Source: Thunnus maccoyii (Eukaryota > Chordata > Actinopteri > Scombriformes > Scombridae). Taken from it: a stretch of 64,000 nucleotides of DNA. Shown piece by piece: positions 55,817 through 64,000 of the stretch. Position 1 is the stretch's first letter; each line of letters opens with the position of its first letter. A model generated the notes under the pieces. It made no database searches, was not told the DNA's origin, and worked only from the letters and a program-made list of their open reading frames with translations. Both the position numbers and the translations under genes were made by a program. Location: contig NC_056539.1 in NCBI RefSeq assembly GCF_910596095.1, positions 9,312,501-9,376,500 of the forward strand, in the 5' to 3' direction.

Positions 55817-56149
55817 TGTCACAGCCCGGCTCAAGGGGCGGACAAGGAGGAGAGGAAGACACATGACTTTACTAAATATTTATTTAACAAAATATAAGTT
55901 AACCAAGGGCAATATAAAGTATGTAAATCAGTAACATCAGTATTGTGTGGAGTGTTTGAATGAGTGTACAGTGAAGTGTAATGAACAAAGAAAATAAACA
56001 TGAGGAAAAGCCTAACCCAAATAAACTACACACCCAGGGAGAGAGAGAGTGACTGAATCCAGCAGCTTATATAGCTGAGGAGCAGCAGGCACAGCTGATA
56101 ATCTGTGATGCACTTCCTGCTTCACTCCTAAAGGGGAGGGACTGTCACA
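55817..56149 (-). mobile_element. Solo LTR, Gypsy-like, minus strand
   Basis: A 333-base element bounded by TG...CA, beginning TGTGACAGTCCC and ending GGGCTGTGACA on the minus strand, with TATATAAG (TATA box) in the first half and AATAAA (poly(A) signal) near the end. CACC flanks both sides (55813-55816 and 56150-56153), a four-base target duplication. No internal retroelement genes lie beside it, so it is a solo LTR left by recombination. It looks whole as an LTR, and the clean ends suggest a fairly recent insertion. Gypsy is favoured by the four-base duplication; an ERV is not excluded. Confidence 0.75.
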
Positions 56150-57678
56150 CACCTGAAAGCTGTACTGCGAGAGAACACAACTCTAGTGTGAGTACAGCTC
56201 ATAATAATTTGGCTTCAAATTCATAATCATAGCTGCATAATTCTCCTGCACAGTCAGATCATAATGTTTGAATACGTAGAGACTGACATCTAGTAAACTG
56301 AGGTGTTATAAACCAAATCAAAAAATGCTTGAGGTCAAGTTACAGACCTGACAGCTTTGCAAGTCTGTTAAATCCTTCACCAATGTATATATATATCTAT
56401 GTATAAGATCTGATGTGATTTTCCCTTGCAGCACATTGTAAGGTCATCCTGGATGTGATGTGAAAGAACTGAGTGCAGAGATGTCATTCAGGTCTTCAAG
56501 CAGACAATCATGATCACTGAGGTTTAGTCAAATTGGACCCACATCATCTCAGCAAGTCTCAACAATCCTTCCAACCATCCCAAAAAATGTTCCTCCATAT
56601 TACCCGCAGGATCAATGCCACAACACGATCCACCAGATTATTACAACAACCATTAAACCTGCTAAATTAAACTGACTATGTTCTTCACAGCCATGGTGCC
56701 TTCCTCAAGGACACACTGATGAAAGTGGGAATAAATCAAAGCTCTATAAACTCTACTTCCTGCTGCGAAATAATCTCATAACATCATTTACAGATCAACA
56801 CTGTAAAAGTTAATGAAAACCAATAAATTCTGTAAAATCTCTTTTTAACGCACAAATTGAAGGAACTGATGGGATTACATTTCATTGTGAATGTACCTTA
56901 TATGATTATATGTGACAAATAAACTTGATTGATTGATTAAAATATACCAATAATCAAACCACTGGTGCCAGTGTGTTTTTGGATGGGTTGAAAACTAGTA
57001 TTGATTGTATACCAACTAGTAAAAGTGTTCTTTTTCATTGCAGCAGCAGCCAAAAGAGCTAAAGATAGTCCAAGCATTCACTTTGAAACGTGAAGCACAG
57101 CCCCCCAGGTGCTCCTACGGTAACATACCGTGAACAGGACAAACTTGTGACACTAGATTGCAGCAGTCACTAAAGAGTGATTGCTGCTGGAGTGAGCAAT
57201 GTATTCAAACTCCACCCAAACAGGAAGAGCAAGACTGAGCGGCGCGGCAGCAGCTTCCTTACTAAAAGGTGTCTTTCTGTTGCTTAAAAATAAAAAAAGT
57301 GCATTAGGCTTTTTTCCTGCTACGGTGTCTCTGATATTGCAAGTTCTTAAAAACATCCCACATGTTTTAGGTTCCTGTAAGGCATCATACTGCAGTCTTG
57401 CAGGGAACTCTCCAGGCTGCAGTGCACAGCGTGGCACACAGCAGCCACACTAGGTGAAAGGTGAGACATTGCTCACATAGCAGGAGCTGATTCGTCTCCC
57501 TGCAAACTTCAAGACAGAAATGCAGCTTTAGTGAACATGATTGTCTCAAAATCAACAAAAAAAAATGAGGACCAAAATCTCCTTTCATTATTTCCCAAGG
57601 CACAAGAACAACCCGACTGTTCATCTCATAACTAACAAGGCAGAGAGACAGAAAGACATAACGTATTACATAAAAGCT
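56150..57678. other. Spacer and probable tmem205 3' UTR
   Basis: Around 56860-56940 the sequence TGACAAATAAACTTGATTGA with TTGA steps resembles the tail of a teleost LINE or SINE. From 57140 to 57560 moderate-GC sequence with GCAGCAGTCACT and AGAGTGATTGCTGCTGG as inverse halves (57160-57190) suggests another repeat. No coding exon seen. Confidence 0.4.
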
Positions 57679-59002
57679 CTACAGTGTGCCGAGGTTCTCA
57701 GCCATGTAACAGAGACTGTAGAAGTTGCAGCCGATGCAGCAGAGGTTACAGAGAGAGGACAGCAGTCTGTACAGCCACAAACGACTGCTGAGGTGTCTGT
57801 ACTTCACATCCGTCTCACACAGTTTGGCGTAAGCTTCCCGGTTCGATGACAAGCCGATATCCTGACCCAGTCCACACGCCTGCTCGATGAGGTGCATGTC
57901 CGCCATGATCTCTGACGTCATCTGACCAAACCACTGAGCATTGATAGCCGCGACTGTCACTGACACAAAGAAGATGAAGATCTGTAGGGGGAAAGTAGAA
58001 GCAGAGGTTAAAGAAATACTCAAAAATAAGTTAAAGTAATAAAAATAATATGTTTTGAGGTTTTTTTGGCAAAATGGTGATGTGAAACAAATTACTCACC
58101 TGAAAGGCTTCTCTGTCATCCAGCATGTCGCTGGGATGATACACTGCGTAGATTGTGAGGTTAAAGAAGGCACAAGCGGAACCCAAGTGGAGGTAGAACG
58201 GGACGAGGCGACTTTGAATAAAACCATATGTGTGTCTGTTTAGGTGGTTGTCCATCACAAAGCCTGTGCAGAAATGTAGAAATCAGAACAACTCATTGGA
58301 ACTCAGACTGAAATATTCAAGTATATTCATAAAATAACAAGGTTGAGAGAAGGTCTATTTACTGAAGGGTATATACACCTTAGTCGTTGACTAAATTTCA
58401 GACACATACAGTAATCAAAATGCTTGATAGACTCTCTACCTTGCCTCTGCTCTAAGGTTTTAAGTAGTTTATTGCAAAACTGTGTTTGAACAAACACAGC
58501 CATAATGGTACACCACAGTGGCAACATGACAGAAACTTAGGTTTTGTGGTTCAGATGTTGCAATACACCGGGGCTGACAAAGGGTTATCTTTAACAATCA
58601 ATGTGTCTATGCTGTAGATAGAAATATGAATGACACACCATATACACGCTTATATCCTACGAATGTCAATTTGTGTAAAAGTAGTGACTGAGCTAACTTG
58701 CAACAGCAGCAAGTCTGGGTCTGGATGTAGATGTAACGGTGACCAAAAAACACAAGTTAGACATGAGACAAAGATGCTTCCAAACATCCTAAACACTCTC
58801 TGTACACCTCCCTCTCATTGTCTCGTCACTTGAGTTTCCTGCTTTTCTGTTCTCAGTTTCAGTTTATCTGTGTGTGTGTGTGTGTGTGTGTGTGGTACCA
58901 ACTTGAAATGAAGGTGACCCATATCTGCATTCCCCAGTAGGTGGAGAGCAGCAGCAGCTGCAGCAGCTTGACTGTGAATGTGGGCTCCTGGTCAGTGGAC
59001 AT
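57679..59002 (-). CDS. tmem205: Transmembrane protein 205
   Basis: Three coding exons: 59002-58903, 58263-58100, 57981-57679, giving 188 residues (human 189). Four hydrophobic spans: KLLQLLLLSTYWGMQIWVTF, LVPFYLHLGSACAFFNLTIY, IFIFFVSVTVAAINAQWFG and SSLCNLCCIGCNFYSLCYM. The order and the phrases STYWGMQIWVTF, RHTYGFIQSRLVPFY and LSSLCNLCCIG match TMEM205. Family: multi-pass protein linked in human cells to cisplatin resistance and vesicle traffic; molecular activity unknown. The exon 1 donor is GTTGGT, chosen because it alone keeps frame with GFVMDNHLNRHTYG, and a CA repeat begins eight bases later. A 5' non-coding exon probably ends at 59847 (AAAG|GTAGGC) and joins an acceptor before 59088. 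Confidence 0.93.
58870..58894 (+). repeat. GT/CA microsatellite at the tmem205 exon 1 donor
   Basis: Twelve GT repeats on the plus strand, read as CA in the tmem205 transcript, starting a few bases inside intron 1. Confidence 0.9.
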
Positions 59003-59846
59003 GCTTCCTCCTCAACCTCTCTCTTCTCCAGCCTGGACTCCGCTGTATGCTTCGGTCTTGTCTGGAGGGCACTTGATCGCTCTAGAGACTGTAAGCACAG
59101 TTAAGATTGTGACAATATTGTAAGCAAACCGGAGAAAAGAGAAAGTGGAGCAACAACTTTAAGCCGCCGCAGGGCTAAATTGTAAGATTGCTGATATGCA
59201 GACTGAAACATAGTGTACTCATCCACACCTTCAGATAAGAACAATACACATCTTGTTGCTGGCACGGGGACAGCCTCTTCAGCTTCCCAACTTAATAAAA
59301 CAACCAACAAGTTATAGTTTAATTTCTATTCATGTCATAATCAGCGCAGGACACGGTGTACTTGTATCTACGATAGAAATTTGGGCGTTGTTGTCAAGGA
59401 AACCAGGTTGCCGTGTTGACCTAACCTCAGTGTGCAGCCCTCGATAAGGAAAATCAAACTGCAATAGTGCACATCCCACTAATAATAAGATACATACGGC
59501 TAACTTTAGCTAGCAAGCGTAAACTACAGTCTATGAACTAAAAAACAAAAGGCAGTGCTCAATGATTTCACTCCTGCATAAACCGACTGATTGAAGTGGC
59601 GGCAATACTTTCTCAAAGTCACCTTTGCAAACATGACCTATTTCTTAAACCGGCAGCAGCAGCACAAGGTAATAAAACACGGACTAGCAACAGTTAGCTA
59701 ACTTTAGGGTAAGTTAGCTTCACTATTACTCTAGTTAGATAAGTTTTCTTCTCTGTTGTGCTTTGTGCAACCGACGTCTTTACATTCATAAAAGGAAATG
59801 ATTACTAGCTGTACTTAAAATTGTGGAAAAACTGAGTACAGCCTAC

Positions 59847-60130
59847 CTTTTTTTGCCAGTAACTCCGTGCAGCTTGTAGCAGATGTCTCTGGCTCTAACA
59901 CCGACCCTGCCGCTGGCTGCTAGCCTTTACAAGTCACCCTCACGGCGGGGAAGAAGGCGGAACCGCAACTACAATGTGCTCTGGAAAACTCAGTGAGGCC
60001 GCCGGGATCCTCCTAGTGGCACTGGCAGATCCTGGCCTCTCTCGGGAAACTTTCCTCAACAGCTACAGGCTCCACTAATCCCCCCTCCAAAGCTTCCTGG
60101 TGAAACACAGTAGTGAGTGCTCTTTGACGG
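59847..60130 (-). promoter_or_regulatory. tmem205 promoter and inferred non-coding first exon
   Basis: CpG-bearing GC-rich sequence (CACGGCGGGGAAGAAGGCGG near 59941 and GGCCGCCGGGATCC near 59997) next to the inferred 5' exon donor at 59847. Position fits a housekeeping promoter. Confidence 0.5.
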
Positions 60131-61748
60131 GAGCAGGTAGAGGGCGGGGGTTACTGGGTTTATCTGCGAAATTACCACTGGGATAATTATAGGGTAAGAT
60201 CTGGATCAGATTTAAACTTAGACATCCCACCAGTATCATTTCATTTCGCATGTGCACTAGGTTTAGCAGCACTAAATTATTCGAATTGCCAGACCTATTG
60301 TCAATGATCTGGTTTGTAAACACAAGGTGACGCCTCTGCTTTGTCAGTGAATTTACTGCGGCATTCATGTAGTGTCGGAATAATCGGAAAAATGACTTCA
60401 CAACTGGGAAAATTCACGTGAACGCCCCTCAAGTAAATATTCGGTTGATGGCAAGAAACAGTCGTATCTCAATAGATTGAGTTTACTACTGAACTTTCAA
60501 TATACATTGTTCATTAATCAGTTTTTCAATCCACAGAAAATGAATCTACAATGGTATATTTAAAAAAAAAAAAAAAAATCAACAAGCAATTTAGGTCAAT
60601 TATCAAGCAAAAATGCCAAACATACTCAGGTTCCAGCTTGTCAAATGTGACAATTTCCTGCTTTATTTTTTAATATCAATATTAATATCAGTATCAATAT
60701 CAATCAAGCACCATCTGATGATGAGAATAACCATTAGCTGCAGCCCTTATGTAATTTTATGTGAAAAAGGACACAAAGGGTTTGTGGGGTGAAGATTTCT
60801 GGGCCAAGAGGTCAAGTATATTTAAAGTCTAATGAAGAGCTAGTAAAGACCTAGAAGAACATGTAGTAATAGTAATAGTAAAGATTTGGCATAATCTATG
60901 AGCCACATGTTCTCTATCTTAGTCTCAAAGGGGCAAATAAAAGAAACAAGGACGTTACACTGTGCTGTTATTTACATTAAATTTAAAACTATATTTAAAG
61001 AAGCAGGAGAATGATATTCATTGAAGAATATTGTTTTTTATTATTTCATCCAATTTTCATTAGTCTATACAGTCCAAATGATCTTATTTGGATATCAAAA
61101 TAGTGCCCTATAAGTTACAAAATAGGTTTTTAGGGCTCAAAATTTCACTGACATTCATCAAAAAGTGTGAATTTTAATATATTTCTTTGATGCTAAATAG
61201 GAGGTCATGTTTTCAATGTGTATAGCACTTAGGAAATGATCAGTAAGGCTGGCCTCTTAATAAAATATGTAAAGAGAAATATGCAAAAGGACTGCAGTGA
61301 ACACTAGATAAGTTAGTTAAACATGAAAAAAGTTGCCCAACATGCACATTTTAAAACATTAAGGGAAAAAAAGATGGAATATGCTCTCAAGTTACACAGA
61401 ATGGTTTGAATAAAGCAAGCAATGTCCATGAAAAGGGGAAAAAAATACATTCATGGTGTAAAAGCATTAAAATATGTTCCTGCTTCACATTGATCTGAGA
61501 ACTCTGAAGACACAATCTGGGTGCCAAAAATATGTATTTTAGCTTTTAATAGTGTGTGAAAAGCTTAATTCCACCTCAGGGAATGCTGAAATGTATCTTT
61601 GTGTAAAACAGCTTTTTCTTTTTGTGGAAACATCCTAAAAATAGTAGCTGTCACCAAGTGTGAGCTGCAGCGAAGGCCGACAGTGTCTCAGCGTATCTGT
61701 GACACGGGGCTGAGGTCAGGTACCAGCCAGGAGATCTGTCCCTGTAGG
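60131..61748. other. tmem205 upstream and dhcr24 3' UTR
   Basis: AT-rich. An A run lies at about 60561-60577, with repeat fragments after it (60585-60760, ending ATTAGCTGCAGCCCT). On the minus strand AATAAA at 61037-61042 lies about 710 bases after the dhcr24 stop and may end its 3' UTR. Confidence 0.45.
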
Positions 61749-62636
61749 TCAGTGTCGGGCAGATTTACAGATTTTGTTGTAAACTTCTGGGAAGGCGTCC
61801 TTACAGCCTAGTTCCTCTCTCAGTCTGTGATACAGCTTTCCATCGAACATCTCCCAAAACTCTTCACGGTCCATGTACACATCTGCATACAGCATCTGGA
61901 ACCTGCAGGAGGCAGTTGGCATATGGAGGGCAGATGTGTCAGTGTAATAGCACATGTAAATGCAAGAGGAGGGGATGCTTTGTAAATGTAAATGTCTTTA
62001 TATGTTATGCTATATGATTAGTAAGTCTTAGTGAACAATTGATACTATCAACTTTAGCACCATGAATACATGTAAAAACAATATTTCTGCCTGATGAACA
62101 TAAGAAAACAACAAAAGACTGAATGACACATAAATTATGTCACCTTACTTTCTGAATTTCATACATCATTTGAGACTTACCCATGCACGTCTCTGACAAA
62201 CTTCTCCAGCTGACGTGTTGACGCTTTAGCTTCAAAGTGTTTGACTTTCGGTTCTCCGTAAGCCCCAATATCCACATACAACTCCTCCTCTTGACCTTTG
62301 GGGTGAACCATCCCTCTGCCTGGTGGCAACAGGAACGGACACAGCCACAGAGGGTAGACCTGACATAACAGAAAAGCCACTGAATGAATGAATTCAGGAG
62401 TATGTAGTATAGACAGGAAGTATTTGGTGGATTCCTACATCGATGTCCTGGTGAAAGCGTGTGATGGCAGCCTGCAGATGCTTCATGGGTACGAGCATGT
62501 CCTGGACCACGTGGTGCTGTTCGTAAAGCCGTCTGATGGTTTCTCCCTGCGTGAGCTTCAACAGAGAGATCTTAGGAGGAACCATCCAGCCAAAAAGCCA
62601 GCGGAACACCGGGTTGTTTCCGAAGGGGATGATATC
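61749..62636 (-). CDS. dhcr24: 24-dehydrocholesterol reductase, C-terminal exons
   Basis: Three last coding exons on the minus strand: 62636-62439, 62360-62181, 61902-61749. They encode about 177 residues from [20 protein letters not shown] through [20 protein letters not shown] and [20 protein letters not shown] to [20 protein letters not shown] and the end [15 protein letters not shown]. These match DHCR24 closely. Family role: FAD-dependent ER enzyme that reduces the sterol delta-24 double bond using NADPH, the last step of the Bloch route to cholesterol. The 5' exons, including the FAD-binding domain, lie beyond the right edge. Exon phases agree. Confidence 0.95.
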
Positions 62637-64000
62637 CTGGAGAAAAGACACAAATATACACAGACATACACACACATGTTAAAGGATGGTGCTGAAGTTG
62701 CTTCCTGTGAGGCAGTCTGCTGATTGATTGATTAGTAGATTTACATTTTATTAAGTAATTGTTCATTTATCAAGAAAAAATACCAAATGTTTGCTGATTT
62801 CAGCATCTCAAATATGAGAATTTGCTGCCTTTTCCTGATTTATAAAACTGAAAATTTAATATTGTGGGTTTTGGACTGTTGGTCAGACAACAGGAGTCAT
62901 TTTAAAAACACACCTTCACCATGGAAACATGTGATTGACATCTCTTCTACACTTTTCCTTACATTTCTTAGATGAAACAAGTAAAACATGTATGAAAGCA
63001 CATTGGAATTTATGAGTGGCTGATAATCGAATAAAAAAAAAAAATCACCACTGAATACTTGATGTTAAAATTGAAATACCACAGAATTTACAGAATTGAA
63101 ATATTTTACCGATAAAAAAACAAATGTTTGTGGTTTGAATTCCCTTCTTTGAAACTTCTAGAAGATCATTTCAATAGGAGCAATTTCAAACACTTGTTTT
63201 TAGAGGGTGTGGGACGTTTCCAGTTGCTCATCTGAACTTGTCTTTCTTGGACCACGTAACCTGATCGTACAAAAGTCTGATCGATTCCATTAAGGCTTGA
63301 TTGTCCAGTGTGATCCCTAACCACACAAAAAAACAAATAAACCCCACAGAGCTTCGGTACAGACTGAAAAATCTCAACAACTATTAGATGAATTGCCATG
63401 AAATATCTTACAGACATTCATCTTCCCATCAGGATTGTTATGACTCAACTTAGTGTTTAGTGCTAATTAGCAAGCTAACATATTTAATATTACAATTATA
63501 CGACTCATACGAATACTGTTGTTTATTTGTACTGTCTTTTCATTTAAGAAGTGTTAAATTTCTACAGTGTGAGCTTCATGTGCTGAAGACGTTTAGTACA
63601 AATCCAGTTGCACTCCTCTTATCGTCCACCAGAGGGAAGTCCCAACTCACCAACCACTGGCTTTCTCATGTCAAGATGTCCAACACATCAATGATTTCCA
63701 CTACACATTGTTGATTAACAGTTTAATCACACCATCTATCAGCCCTTTTTCTATGTGGTCACTTTCCTCTGCTACACTGTCTGCAAAAACAAAATCCTTT
63801 CCATAAAAGAGAGCACCCAAAATCCCAGAGGTAGTTCCTGGAGATAATTGTCAAACCAGTTCTATGCATAATTCATCACACCATTTACTGTTACAGAAAA
63901 GAAAGGATGCCAAGCCCTTCTCACTAATAGCTAATGGTGTGTATATGTGAGTTTGTGTGTGTGAGACATAAAAAGCATTAGAGTGCAATAAAGAGAAGGA
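62637..64000. other. dhcr24 intron, repeat-rich
   Basis: No upstream dhcr24 exon was found in this 1.36-kb stretch. It holds ATTAAT-type repeat remains (62755-62910) and a common teleost repeat at about 63340-63480 (AAAATCTCAACAACTATTAG and TTGCCATGAAATATCTTACA). Confidence 0.5.

Overview
The window is nuclear DNA of a ray-finned fish, most likely a percomorph teleost (inference). Genes have many short exons with GT-AG introns, several proteins match human orthologues along their whole length, and the spacers carry interspersed repeats typical of teleosts. No prokaryotic features, CRISPR array, rRNA or tRNA was found. All gene models were spliced by hand from the sequence with phase checks.

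Layout: vps4b (+, 328-7270) and plekhb2 (-, 10026-13599) are tail to tail. plekhb2 is head to head with ing5 (+, 15531-19372), which is tail to tail with cep19 (-, 20735-21763). cep19 is head to head with pigx (+, 22538-24677). Then come pak2 (+, 27936-32845) and rpp21 (+, 34681-36880), which is tail to tail with aqp12 (-, 37311-39104). An 8-kb gene-poor, repeat-rich stretch follows, with two coding-looking relics. After it lie slc35d1 (+, 47166-52689), tmem205 (-, 57679-59002) and the last three coding exons of dhcr24 (-, 61749-62636), whose 5' part lies beyond the window.

The genes do not form one pathway. Most are housekeeping genes: ESCRT-III disassembly (vps4b), recycling-endosome traffic (plekhb2), histone acetylation (ing5), ciliogenesis (cep19), GPI-anchor mannosylation (pigx), Rho-GTPase signalling (pak2), tRNA 5' processing (rpp21), ER nucleotide-sugar import (slc35d1) and cholesterol synthesis (dhcr24). 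cep19, pigx and pak2 are also neighbours at human 3q29, so that block is ancient.

The most interesting signals are: two palindromic elements with unrelated arms but a homologous centre, one of them in the cep19/pigx divergent promoter; a pair of exact TCTCGCGAGA sites before rpp21; an aquaporin with NPS in both pore boxes; a PAK2 without the mammalian caspase site; a CA repeat abutting a weak splice donor in tmem205; a solo LTR with intact ends; and several TTAA-bounded MITE families. I did not find a convincing new multi-gene system.
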